DNA of 64,000 nt from Sanguinoderma infundibulare (lineage: Eukaryota > Basidiomycota > Agaricomycetes > Polyporales > Polyporaceae), in NCBI GenBank assembly GCA_032821775.1, contig JAVLRN010000007.1, positions 1,054,001 to 1,118,000 on the forward strand, given 5' to 3'. This document shows, in pieces, positions 10,778-21,870 of the stretch. How positions within the stretch are numbered: the stretch's first letter is position 1; every line of letters starts with the position of its first letter. A program made the position numbers and the translations under genes. The notes beneath the pieces were generated by a model, which did not search any database, was not told the DNA's origin, and worked only from the letters and a program-made list of their open reading frames with translations.

Positions 10778-10892
10778 GAAGCGTTGCTCAGTTTAGGCGA
10801 CTTCTTCTCAACCGTTTGCAGTCCCTTCTCAACCGTTTACAGTCCCGCGGGCGCCAGACTGCAAACGGTTGAGAAGAAGCGTTGCTCAGTTT
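10778..10892. repeat. Foldback: 23-nt perfect inverted repeat with flanking 17-nt direct repeats
   Basis: Positions 10801-10823 (CTTCTTCTCAACCGTTTGCA...) are exactly complementary to 10857-10879. A degenerate third copy of the arm lies at 10824-10844. The 17-mer GAAGCGTTGCTCAGTTT occurs at 10778-10794 and again at 10876-10892, bracketing the hairpin. Confidence 0.9.
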
Positions 10893-11223
10893 GGCTGGCT
10901 TGGTGCGCACAGGGTCGACTTCTTAGCGCTTTCATGCTTTCCCAATCATTCTACTGCAACTCACGTCAACCCGAAGGCGACGTAATGTCAGTCCTCATGC
11001 CAGTGCATCCGAATCGGCGTCATTCGTCCTGCGATGAGGTCCTTTTGGCGGGGAAGGTGCGAAGTACAGCGCCTTCCTTCGCGTCAGCGACTGCAGCCAC
11101 AGCGCTTCCCTGGACCCAACGCCAACATAAATGTTCCCAACGCAATGGCCGGACATCTCTCAGAGGCCCTCCAACACTTCACGGGTCTGCCTCTAGGCCC
11201 CAAACACCGCTCCTCACCTCGCT

Positions 11224-13650
11224 ATGCTCGTGGCTCGTTTCTACACTGTCTCTTTCATAGTCGGGGCTGCGCTCGCCGTCCCAGCGACGAAGCGTGCACC
11301 CCCCTCGGTCAAGCTCGATGACGCGACCTTCATAGGCATGTCGGATTTGCTTGGCAATGTGACCGTCGATAAATTTCTGGGTATACCTTTCGGGAAGCCG
11401 CCGTACGTTGTCCTTGGCTTGTTATCCTGTTTCACCAACACAGCTGACTCCGTGTCTTGCAGGACTGGGGACCTTCGCTTCAACTTGCCTGTCGCGGTCG
11501 ATCCTTACAACGGCACCTACACAGTCACCGCATACAGGCCTGGTTGTCCGCAACAGGACAACACCACTCCTTTGCCGGAGGGCTTGGCCAAAGAGGCCGC
11601 CGATTTCATGACCGATTTCATGGCCGATTTCATTGCCAATCAAGTCATCACTCCGTCGGCTGAAGACTGTGAGCTGAATGTCTTTTCGCGTAGCGTTTCG
11701 AACTCCTGGGCGCTGACTGTGACGAACTCGAAGGTCTCTATATTAACGTTATCGCCCCCGCGGGTGCGAAGCCCGGCGCGAAATTGCCGGTCGCAGTAGT
11801 GAGTACTTACTGATTTTCGCATGTTTATATCGTTGTTTTAAATAGGCTCGTGGCGGGATAGTGGATCGACGGAGGTACGTCTCAGGAGTGCAGGACCGTT
11901 CTTTTACATAATTAACGTTATCCAAAGGTGGTTTTCAGTTCAGTGGGTCAAGCACGTAGGCACTCGTTGTCCTCGATTTTTAACCCGTAGCTGACATCGT
12001 TCCCAGCTACGATGGAGGTGTGATCGTCGAGCGTTCGATCGAGCTCAACGAGCCCGTGATCTACGTGAGCATGGACTACCGGTGAGCCGCTGCGCTGACG
12101 TTCGACTGCTGTCCATGCTAATTATCGTTTCAGAGTATCTGGTAAGACGGCGCAGTTGTAAGGGGAAACTGATTCTCTTTTGACCATTGCTCAGCATATG
12201 GCTTCCTCGCGAGCAAAGAGGTTAAGCAGGCCGGAGTGGGCAACCTCGGTTTGCAAGACCGTCAGTGCTGTTCGCTTCCATGCGATCCAAAGCTACGATA
12301 GTCTCACATCTACGTGCCACAGAGCGTCTCGCCCTTCGCTGGGTCCAGAAATACATCTCCGCGTTCGGAGGCGACCCCACGAAGGTTACGATGTATGTCC
12401 GATCTCGCGACTGTTGTGTGTAAACTTGCCCATCGCTTCTTCCTGCAGATGGGGCGAGAGCGCTGGTGCGATCTCTGTTGCGCTGCACCTCCTCACGAAC
12501 GGAGGCAACACCGAAGGTCTGTTCCGCGGAGCGTTCATGCAGTCCGGGTCGCCAATTCCGGTAGGGGACATCAGCCACGGACAGGACTTGTACGATGGCA
12601 TCGTCGCCGATACTGGCTGCTCTGGTGCCAAGGATACGCTGCAGTGCCTGCGGGAGGTCGACTTCGACAAGCTCAAGGCGGCTGTTGACAAGACTCCGGG
12701 TATTTCCTCTTATCAGGTCGGCCCTACTTCTTGCGAACGGAGCACAGGCTTAACCGATTACCTTAGTCCCTCCGTTTGTCTTGGCTTCCGCGGGCCGATG
12801 GGGTTTTCTTGACGGACGATCCTCAGCAGCTTGTTCTGAACGGGCGCATTGCCAACGTCCCCTTCGTCACTGGCGTAAGTGGCCAAGTCTCTCTTAAACA
12901 CGTCAGTCACCTTCTCTAACACCGTATCGGTCAGGACTGTGATGATGAAGGGACCTTCTTCTCATTCTCAAACAGCAACGTTACGTGAGCCTCTGAAACG
13001 CGCCTACTCTGCCATTGCTGATCATGGCTCCGACGAGACAGGACTGAATCAGACCTGCGCTAGTACCTCAGGGAGAACTACATTCAAGGCATCTCCGAGA
13101 GCGAGTTGGACAGAATCTTGCAACTGTATCCGGCAGACATCACCCAAGGGTCGCCGTTCGACACGGGAATCTTGAACGCGCTCACCCCGGAGTTCAAGCG
13201 GATCGCAGCCATCCAGGGCGACTTGGTCTTCCAGGCACCCCGCCGGTTCTTCTTGGAGCACACCGCAAATAAGCAGTCTACGTGGTCATTCCGTACGTGT
13301 CCTGCATCTCGCGTAGCGCTGCCACCACCACCAACTGATTTCTGGTTTGGTTTCCAATGCAATCAGTCAGCAAGCGCTTCAAGTTCATCCCCTTCGTCGG
13401 CTCCATGCACGGCTCGGACCTCTGGAACGTGTACGGCGGCGGCGACATGACCGACTACCTCGTCAATTTCGTCAACAACCTCAACCCGAACGGTCGCACG
13501 GGCATCGAGTGGCCAGAGTACAAGCTCGACTCGCCCAAGTTGCTCACGTTCGAGGATAACTTGCTCTTCCCGCTCTCGATCACCGACGACGACTACCGCG
13601 TCGAGGCCATGAACTTCCTCACCGACCTCTCTCTCAAATACCCGCTCTAG
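11224..13650 (+). CDS. Secreted type-B carboxylesterase/lipase
   Basis: Alpha/beta hydrolase of the cholinesterase/Candida rugosa lipase family, predicted to be secreted and to hydrolyse carboxylic esters or lipids. I derive 14 exons, including an 8-nt exon at 12134-12141 and a 13-nt exon at 11862-11874, giving 546 residues in frame. Landmarks: signal peptide MLVARFYTVSFIVGAALAVP, FLGIPFGKPPTGDLRF, SAEDCLYINVIAP, WIDGGGFQFSG, YRVSAYGFLAS, the nucleophile elbow WGESAGAIS, QSGSPIPV, and the catalytic His region VGSMHGSDLWN. The oxyanion-hole motif is WIDGGG where WIHGGG is usual. One junction is uncertain. Using the acceptor at 13052 puts TAG (13061-13063) in frame; using the acceptor at 13071 avoids it but drops about six residues present in the paralogue at 45.5 kb. 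It may therefore be a marginally intact gene. Confidence 0.8.
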
Positions 13651-13789
13651 CCTCTAGCGTATGTTCGATTTGGAGGTTGAACCCGATGCTGCCGAGATTT
13701 GTTGTTGTTGTACTCCTTTCTAGAATCAATATGTAAGAATGTGAATTGAAGACAAGTACGAAGTTGCTGAATCACCAATAATGATACCT

Positions 13790-13965
13790 AGTCCACCGCT
13801 TGTGCGGAACGGCTCGGACTTCGTCGACATGTACGGCGGTAAGGAGCTGACGGACTACCTCGTCAACCTTGCGAACGCGAACGGGGAGAGCGTCCCGTCG
13901 TGGCCGCGGTTCACGGCCGACGAGCGGAGGATGCTGACCCTCCTCGACGGGGAGATTTTAATGCC
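13790..13965 (+). pseudogene. Carboxylesterase C-terminal fragment
   Basis: The frame reads VRNGSDFVDMYGGKELTDYL then VNLANANGESVPSWPRFTAD and LLDGE, matching the C-terminal region of type-B carboxylesterases after the catalytic-His segment. It is closer to the copy at 45.5 kb (GGKELTDYLVNF) than to the neighbouring gene. No upstream part of the gene remains. It is a relic, most likely of a former tandem copy. Confidence 0.8.
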
Positions 13966-14506
13966 CGCTTTCTGCTTTACGTTTGCTTTATTTCCCAGCT
14001 GTGATCGGAGCCTCCGGCTCGTTCAACGTTCAATGTGTGCATTCGGCTGACCTTGCCGCCAGGCGCTTGACGACTCAGTAAATAATTGTCTCCGAGTCGC
14101 TCCAAGTGGCAAGCCCTCGAACCTCACCCACCGATGAGAAGTAACGCAGGCCCCACGTCCTTCTACCAGTATGACAGACGACAGCCAATAGGCGGGTGAT
14201 ATGATTCAAACAGTATGGGTTACAGATACAAGCGTATGGTAGCTCGATGATCACAGAAGGGACGAACAGCACCGACAGAAATATAGAGAGGGGGGAATTG
14301 ATTGACTGGGCACTCAAACACACAAAACAGACAAGAGTCGATGGATGATCGATGATGGGTGGTGGTGGTGGTACCGATAGGAGACAGATGGAATGGGGGG
14401 GAGAAGAAATGTAATGTTTCTGTGTCCAAAGTTTAACGTCGAACGGCGAATGGCGAGTGAATAGCAAATGCACCGAAACTCGGGCGTCTTGTCTCGTCCT
14501 TGCGCT
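13966..14506. other. Intergenic stretch downstream of NOT2
   Basis: Contains a short GTTCAACGTTCAA motif near 14018-14033, similar to the one near 10104, and GGT/GTG-type simple sequence near 14355-14370. It probably includes the NOT2 3' UTR. No gene is supported. Confidence 0.4.
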
Positions 14507-16555
14507 TCACATGGCGCTCACGCTGATGCCCTGGAACGCCTGCCCGACCCGCGCAGGCTGCGGGGCCGGTTGCGGCTGCGCCACATTCGCGTTGACCTGG
14601 TAGGTGAAGGTGTGCTTCTCCTCGAGCTCCGAGTACATCACCGTCATGTCCTTCTGCGCCTTCTCCCACATCTCCGGATCCCAATACGAGTACCGGCCCT
14701 GCTCGCCGCCGGCGAGCTTCTGCGACGGCTGCGTGCCGCTCTCCTTCGTGATCCACAGACGCATGTCCTTGTGGTACCGCCAATTACGGTTGAACCTGAT
14801 GGACGTCAGGCCTGTCAATGACTGTCAAAACGAAAACGACCGAGTAAGCTCACAGTTCTTGTGCGGCCATGTCCTGCAGCGCGTCCCGAGGAGACGAGTA
14901 GAACATGAAGAACAGCGTCTCGTCGCTGAAAGCGGCGACCTTGGCTGGATTTGGGGGAGGCGGCTGGACGTTGTAGCACGCTGGTAAGTGGAAGTCCGGC
15001 TCGACTGTGTGTGCCGCAGAGGAATCTGCCCATGGTGTAATGAATGTGGAGTATAGGCTTCTATGCCGCCCTAGCGTGAGGGGCGAATAAGACATCAAAG
15101 ATAGTACGGCGCTTACCCAGGATTTTGCATGTCAAGCCCCATCGTCCCAAGATCCGTCCCTATTGCTAGTAGGCTCTGGTCGGGGTCCGCGCTCTTGATC
15201 AGTGCGAGCAGTCCGAGAAGACCCCATCGGTCTGCGGGAGACATCAGGACTTGTTGCGCGGGCGTTTGTGGTACTGCACTTGTTGCGTGAGCAGGCCCTT
15301 GGGATGGATGGTGCGGCGTATCCCCTGCGACGGTACCATTTGCGACGTACGGTGTTTGCTGAGCGGGAGTAGGCTGCTGCTGTGGGAAGGATGAGGGGGC
15401 TGGGACGCCTGGAGGCGCATTTAGGTGCTGTTGTGTCTGTTGCTGTGGCGGTTGTTGCGACGTTGCCTGCGCCTGTGTATGGTTTTGCTGGCCGTTGGGA
15501 AACGAGCCTGTCTGGGGTGTATTCGGGTTGACGCTTGGTGAATTCCATGCCGCTGCGCCCGCGTGGTTGTTCTTCATCGCGAAATTCTGCACCCCATGAG
15601 GGCTCGGTGGGCATGACGATGCGGAAAGGACGGTACGCACCCGTTGCTTGTCCGCATCCGACTGGAACCCCGGATGTACATTCCTCGCCTGCTGACCCAA
15701 GTTCAACAACCCTGGCTGCTGTTGCTGTGCCCCTCCCCCCAACGATCCCAACAGGTTCTGTCGATGTTGCGGGTCCGCATGCTGCTGGAAACCGTTGAAG
15801 CCCGGTGGGTGGCCGTCCGCCGGGGGTTGCGCCGACGCCGGTGTTTGCGCTGTCGCCGTCTGAGCCTGCCCACCCAACGCGGGGAAGTCCTCCGCCGTCA
15901 ACTCCCTCGGCTGATTCGCGCCCAGCCCGCTCCCCGCCTGTCCCCCACTGCCGCCCGCCCCGGTGCCCGCCTGGGTCGCGTAGCTCGTCGCGTTCGCGTT
16001 GGCCGTCGCGGGCGTGCTGCTTGCGGGCGCAGCGCCGAGTGCCGGGAAATCGTTCGGGTCGAGCCCGAGCTCGCTCTGAGACGAGACGGATGGCGCAAGA
16101 CTGCTCGGGGCTGCGTTCTGCGCGAGGTGCGGAGGCAGCGTCGTACTAGCGCCCGAGCTCTGGTTCTGCGTCTGCTGTTGTTGCTGTTGCTGAGGCTGCT
16201 GGTGCGGGGCGGGAGGGTGCGCAAGCGCAGCTTGGGAGGGGAGCTGGGGCTGCGATTGCGATTGGGCCTGCTGTTGCTGGAGGGTGCCGGCCGAGTACGG
16301 GAAGTTGTTCTGGCCGCGCTGCTGGAGGAAGTTGGGCGACGGCTGGGGCACGACCGTCCGCTGGTTCGGAAGGGTGGGGTAGCCTGGCATGACGTTGCGC
16401 TGGGGCATGCCGTAGCCTGGATATGGGCCGCGGAATGGGCCACCGAGCGCAGGGTTGGGCCCGAGGCTTGGCGGACGCTGGGGCGGTTGACCTGCACGCG
16501 AGGTGAACACACCGTCGGGCACTCTGGAGCTCGGGCGATTACCTGGTCGATGCAT
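14507..16555 (-). CDS. NOT2: CCR4-NOT complex subunit NOT2
   Basis: Scaffold subunit of the CCR4-NOT deadenylase, acting in mRNA decay and transcription in cytosol and nucleus. About 626 residues in four exons (16555-15641, 15586-15117, 15060-14854, 14795-14507). The N-terminal two-thirds is disordered and rich in Q, P, N and A, with polyQ runs. It holds two conserved short motifs, LDPNDFPALG and LTAEDFPALGG. The C-terminus is the NOT2/3/5 (NOT-box) domain: SLYSTFITPWAD, FHLPACYNVQPPPP, DETLFFMFYSSPRDALQ, ELFNRNWRYHKDMRLWIT, and RYSYWDPEMWEKAQKDM. The second intron is fixed by restoring PGSLYSTF across CCTGG|GTAAGC...CATAG|AAGCC. It is divergent from the RPC9 gene about 230 bp away, suggesting a shared promoter region. 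Confidence 0.94.
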
Positions 16556-16784
16556 GTTTTCTCGACGGGCAGGAGACGATGAGAGGGGACGGTGGATGGC
16601 AAGAAAGAGGATTTGCTCGCAGCGGCGGATGGTGGTGGCGGGGTAGAAAGCGGCAATGGACGCCAGGCGCCCAACAATGCCTTGACTCCCGACCTCGACG
16701 TCGACAGCATCCTCAGACACCCTCCTGCCTCTGGTCTCTGCTGCATGCACCTCTGTTGATTTTTTGCCTCACTCTAAACGTCCG

Positions 16785-17599
16785 ATGGAGGTCGGTGCAA
16801 TTTTCCGCGGGACGGGACCGTTCGCTTGACGGCTCGACAGGTCCTCAATCAACGCTCGGCGCTGCTCTCCAACTACGAGGTCCTCACGCTCCTCCGCGAG
16901 CTCGAGGGCGACCATCTCGCACGCACAAAGACCGCACTCCGCATCAAGAAGGAGGAAGAGGCCGCGGGGCACGCCCCAAAACACCAGGCACCGCCCGATG
17001 ATGTCTGTGAGAACCTGCGGACGGTCGAGGTTGAGGTGAGCCCGGCCTGAAAACCAAAACACATCGAGGGCTGGAGGCCGACTCATCACAGATATGACTC
17101 TGTAGGCCATCCAGTACTTGTCCGCAGATTACCAGCCCACTGCGTCGCAGAGCCCCGAGGGCATCACCCAGTTGACGAGGGGCCTCGCGCAGTGGGACCT
17201 CACAAAAGCCGAGAAACTCCAGATCATCAACCTGGCCCCTACGGAACCCGTAGAGCTCTACGTGGTATGTCACCGTGTCCCACATTCGTGCGACCCTTCT
17301 TATCTGTCGTCCAGATAGTGGAGGAGCTTGAGGACCGCTTTGGCGACCAAATGGAAGACATCCTGAATACCGTCAGGGGATCTCTGCATGACCGTGGCCC
17401 TGCCGTCAACGGAACCTCCAATGGCGCCCAGTCCGCGCACGAAACGCAAGGAGATGCTGTCGTCTATTCCGAATATCAGGAGGATTACCAAGGCGAAGGT
17501 CAATGGGACTACGACGCACAGGAGGTCGACGAGGTCATATTCGACGACACAGGAGAAGGCGTCGGCATCGAGGGAGACCTCGACGTTGAAGACGACTGA
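16785..17599 (+). CDS. RPC9: RNA polymerase III subunit RPC9 (Rpc17/CRCP)
   Basis: Stalk subunit of RNA polymerase III, the Rpb4-like partner of Rpc25, needed for initiation at tRNA and 5S genes in the nucleus. 214 residues in four exons (16785-16790, 16841-17035, 17106-17264, 17315-17599). The first exon is only ATG GAG; splicing gives MEVLNQRSALLSNYEVLTLL, the usual start of the family. The core LTKAEKLQIINLAPTEPVEL then VIVEELEDRFGDQM is the HRDC-like signature of RPC9. The C-terminus is strongly acidic (VDEVIFDDTGEGVG...DVEDD). Without splicing the 6-nt exon, the first ATG runs into a stop after 14 codons. Confidence 0.93.
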
Positions 17600-17883
17600 C
17601 AACGCAAGTCGCTTGCCCCATGCAGAAGTGATATTTGCATGTCATGTATTAGTTTGTCTTCAGATACGTATGTACGGGTATATACTGTACAACATATCAA
17701 CAACGGAGATGTAATCTACTTGCGAAAAACAATGTTCAAATGAATGTGACAAGAAAAGAATGGCGACAGTACACTGAGACCCTAATAGATGGCAGGACGT
17801 GGAGACAAAGACGAAGACGCGCACGGACAGCGAGCGAGGCCGAGACGCGGGACAAGCGCATCCCAGCACTCGCCTCTATGGTA

Positions 17884-20566
17884 TCAGTGGCGGGGGACGA
17901 GCACAGCGACCAGGACGATGAACGGGATGTAGGTGAATAGCGAAACGACAGACATGGCCCGGCACCGGAACCGCCAGGACCTCGCATCTACGCAGGGATG
18001 GTGTGAGGACAGCCTCAGGCGCGCCGCACGACACAATCATGCGAACTCACCATGCTCGACCTGTGGATCATCCAGCGTGACCGCCTTCTCCGTGTCCGTG
18101 CCCCCGACCTGCCTCGTCGGCGGGATCCGCCAGAAGCTCGCGAACCACCAAAGCGGAAAGAGGATGAACCCAGCAAAGAACAGCCACGCGTGCGCCGGCG
18201 AGCCCGCCTCCTCCGCCGACGGTCGCTGCAGGGTCCACGGCGTGGGATGTATCCGCGGCGGCCTGCGCGGGTCGCGCATGTAGTAGCCCCCCGAGCGGAT
18301 GCTCATCGACGGCGCGTGGGGCGCGACGAGGGCGCTGATGGGGAACGAGATCTCGGACATGCTCCGCCGCCTGCCAGGGCTGGTGCCGTCCACGTGCGAG
18401 CGCGGCCGGTGCGCGTTCGTGCTGAGCGAGTCGGGGCGGGCGGAGCGCATCGAGGTCGTCTTGGACGTCACGCGGTTGAGGCCGACGGGCGCGCCGCCGC
18501 GACTCGGCCACGAATCCGTCAACTGTCGTTTGAGGGACGCTGCGGGGCTTGCGGTGGGTGATATGCCGCTGCCAGACGCGGAGAGTCGGGCGCGCTTGCG
18601 GCCGTGGTATGACGACGGGGGCTTGCTCACCTCGGAGACGTGTTGCGAGCCTGCGGCGGAGTCAGCACCAGGAGGGTACACAGACGGATGGCACTCACGT
18701 CGGCCGTCAGTGGGGATCACAAAGGTCGTGTGTTGGCCGGGGCGCTGCTCCGGGGGAGTGAGGTCGACGTCGTCGGCCTTGCGCTTGCCCTTGTGGTTCA
18801 GGGGAGTCTCGGGCAGGTCATATGACTTCTCGGACACAGAGCGGAGCATGGGCTCGGTCGCGGTGCGCGGCGTACGCGGGATGCGCATCGACGAGGAGGG
18901 TCCGGGAGTCATGATCGTGGGGAATGCAGCGGTAGATGGGCCAGCCCCTCCATTCTGCTTCGAAGATGAGGATGAAGGGGAAGGCGGATACGAGGCGGAC
19001 GCGAGGGACGCGGAAAAAGATTGTTCGCTGAGCTGGGATATGCGTTTGCTGCGTGCCCTGCTAGGCGTGGCCTTGTGGGATGCGGTGCTCGATCCTCGTC
19101 GAAGAAGACCGTCTCGCGTGTCGCTGGCTCGTCTCGTCAGCGTGTCTGTTGTATTTTGTTGGTGGGCCATCCAGCTCCTCTCCTCCTCGTCTCGCTCCGA
19201 TACACTAGGGGGGTTTGGCGATAAGGTATCGGGGGCGTGGTCGCTGCGGTTCTCCGCTGTTGGATTCAACACGAATGTGAGTGGAGGAGTTGGAAAGGCA
19301 ACGGACGTGCTTACAGTCTTGCAGCGTTGGCGACGCGGGCGACGATAGAAGAGGGGGTATAGGGCGGAAAGGAGAACAAGGCCGCCCGCTTGTTGCCTCA
19401 GACGCATGCCCTGCATGAGGCGCGGCAACACCCGGTTGTTCGCGCGCGCCACCGGCAGTGGGAGTGTGACTCAGGGACGCTGATTCCGCCAAGCGCGCTT
19501 CGCCTATCATCGCGTCGAGCGGTACCCTCGTCTGTGAAGCCGTGAGGTGGTAAAGACTTGGAGGGTTTGTGAACTGAGGGGATAGGTCGCGGCGTGGAGA
19601 GCGTGAACGCGATCTTGAACGGGAACGGCCCTTCAAATTGCGTCTCTTGCTTCTCCGGGGAAATGTGTTTCCTCGCAGGAGCACATTCTCGCTGGAGTAC
19701 GTTCCTGGTAACGCAGGCATGGACGTGCAGGCAGGATCTGCACCGGCTGACGCAGGGAACCCAGAGACCGATCGCTGGACGACGTCATAGTAGACAGGAC
19801 TTTGACGACCAAACGTGATCGCGCCCGATCTGTTTGAGTGAGAGGACCGGTTCGAGAGAGAGCCAGTGAGTGTGGATAGCACCGACACGTCGCGACTGCT
19901 GTCCGTCGGACGCGAGTTCGAGTTGGAGTTTGTCTTGTGATCAATGGATGTTGTCGATGCCACGTTAGACACTGTGTTCCCCTCGACGCTGCAGCCGACA
20001 GGCGGGGTGCGAAAGGTGACGGAGTCGCCGCTGGGCATGCGTGAACTTCGTGCAGACGGGGGATGAGAAGTGCCGTAGGGTGAGCGAGTTGGCCGCTGGC
20101 GCTGTCTGCCGAATGTCGACCATGGAGAGCCGGAAGTGAACTGCTGTGAGAGTCGTGAAGCACGTTGCTTGCCTTTCCATGCAGATGGACCCGGGATGGC
20201 TGGGTTCGCCCGTGAGGACTCGGCATTCTCCTTCTCAGCGGAAGACTGGCCGAGGTATTCTGAAGGGGTGTCGTCCGAGAGACCCAAGCCGAGTGCTCGC
20301 AAGCCAGATCGCTTCCGACTACGGGGTAGCCTGAGACCGGTGTCTGGCGGATCGTCTGCCTGGAGAGATCCTAGCAGAGCAGGAAGGTCTTCTACGATCC
20401 TGCGGTCCACAAGCAATGGCTCTGAACGTGAAGAAGATAAGACAGGCCCAGCTGTAGGCGGTCTAAGAGGGGGTGACGGAGGCGGAGGTAGTGTCGCCGA
20501 ATGCGCAGATACGTCGCTTTGAGAACTCAGAGTACGCTTCCGCAAGCGTGAAAGGATAGAAGGCAT
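17884..20566 (-). CDS. Serine-rich fungal membrane protein with two C-terminal helices
   Basis: One gene of about 837 residues, assembled from two long open frames by an intron at 19314-19257 that joins LQD to SENRSDHAPD in frame; further introns lie at 18698-18651 and 18050-17988. The first ~650 residues are Ser/Arg/Pro-rich and disordered, with an RSRSRSRSRSPRR stretch. The C-terminus has helix HAWLFFAGFILFPLWWFASFW, a short charged loop, then RSWRFRCRAMSVVSLFTYIP and FIVLVAVLVPRH. The two-helix anchor and the WRFRCRAMS linker recur in basidiomycete serine-rich proteins of unknown role (from memory). It is probably an endomembrane or plasma-membrane protein with a long cytosolic tail. No enzymatic motif is seen. 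Confidence 0.8.
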
Positions 20567-20724
20567 ATCTACGAGAAAAGATATATCGGTTAGTAAATAC
20601 TCTCTAGACGAACAACGTTCTAAAATGACAAGCCACATGGCACCGGAGTGAACAGAAAATACCAGGCGAAATAGTACAAAGGACGATAGTGATTGGTTCG
20701 ATGGGCGTATAGACGAAATACCAT

Positions 20725-21731
20725 TCAAGCGGGGTTGACGTGGTTGCGGGCGGATTGAATGCTTGCTATTTGCATCCGATTTTCCGCCTTTCGATTCGAA
20801 TCATGGTTGTCCAAAGAAAACAAGAAAACCACGGCAGATATGCGCGTCAATGCACTCATCGGATGATGATTGCATAACTTGGGCACAGGCATTGAACCAT
20901 CCAGGCCGTCAGTCTCATAAAGTTGAGAAGAAATGCCTGTGGGGGACGACTGCTGTGTTGCCCCTGGGCGCGTGCTATTGAACCTTGAACCAAGATTCTC
21001 AACAGGAACCGAGCGTTTGGAGAGGACAACTGATTTCGAAAGCGGATGTCGGACGAGAACATCCATTCTCATCAGCTTCCATACCATGGCTCTGTCCAGT
21101 TCCGCCGATCTCATTTTCCGGGGATTTACCCCTGGAGCGAAGTAAGTCCTTCGAGGGTGGAAATGCAGCAGCCTCTCTCGCGTGAAACCCCTCCGTACGA
21201 AGGCCTTTCGCGCGAGAGGAGAGGATTGTGCGAGTTGGCAGCGCATAAGCCGTTTCCGAGTGCTTCCAAGCCACAACTTCACAAGAGGGAACTCACCTGG
21301 GCGGAAATGAGGACCTGCGTAGTCCAAGGCGTGAGCAGGATGGTGAAGAGCTTGAAAGGTGAGGATAACCTGGGAGCGAGGCTTATAAGTCTCGCGGTGG
21401 AGGAGACGAGAGAAGCCATGTCATCGGATTCGGATGCGGCCACAGCGCGTTTCCGCCTTTCTGCAGGAGGGTCCCATATCGGGATGGGGAGGTTCCCTGG
21501 GAGGCTCATCATCCGGCGACTTCTGGAGAGGCACAACACACATGCATATTGCAGCATATGCTCACGCTCGCCGGGCATGATGAGCCCGTGGAGATTCGCA
21601 CAGAACGTGCTTGATGCAAGCTCAAGGTCAAGATGCCAGTCAAGATCGTCCTGCCGGTGGTCGACGAGAGACTCAGGCAAGCACATGTGTCCTTCGGCGC
21701 GGCAACCCCGGACCGGGAAGCGGCGTGACAT
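20725..21731 (-). CDS. Possible unrecognised gene, weakly supported
   Basis: Two long minus-strand open frames (21731-21279 and 21327-20725) could be joined by an intron starting at GTGAGTTCCC near 21297. The segment MASLVSSTARLISLAPRLSS followed by FKLFTILLTPWTTQVLISAQ could be an amphipathic or mitochondrial-type N-terminus. I recognise no domain. The opposite strand is also open for a long way (21046-21816), so this may be chance open frame in GC-rich DNA. Treat the structure as a hypothesis. Confidence 0.25.
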
Positions 21732-21870
21732 CTTGCTGATTGACGGTCACGGCGCATCACGCCGTGTTCCTGCGCGCAGCGTCCGTCACGGTGTCGGAGT
21801 TGGGGCGAGGCGCTGACCGTCCGGTCGCTATCGTCGTCCACGTCCACCACCGTCCCCCTCGCTGCCCGCC

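Larger units (their letters stand above)
10089..11223. other. Intergenic stretch with repeats and a tRNA-like motif
   Basis: No gene is supported. It contains a palindromic AACGTTCAACGTTGAA motif near 10110-10130, a tRNA-like T-arm near 10143-10175 and a strong foldback repeat at 10778-10892. It also holds the promoter of the carboxylesterase at 11224. Confidence 0.5.

Noticed and set aside
10104..14037. GTTCAACGTTCAA motifs at 10104 and 14018 as ends of a mobile element
   Set aside because: The shared sequence is only about 13 nt, is in direct orientation, and the interval contains an ordinary multi-exon gene. I see no target duplication.
15644..16582. 312-codon plus-strand open frame
   Set aside because: It is the antisense of the Q/P-rich part of NOT2. 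The codon bias of the low-complexity minus-strand gene keeps the opposite frame open.
18299..19348. 349-codon plus-strand open frame
   Set aside because: Antisense of the serine-rich membrane protein, whose splice junctions and C-terminal helices are coherent.
21046..21816. 256-codon plus-strand open frame
   Set aside because: No domain, and it overlaps an equally open minus strand; upstream of the ENTH gene without a plausible splice link.
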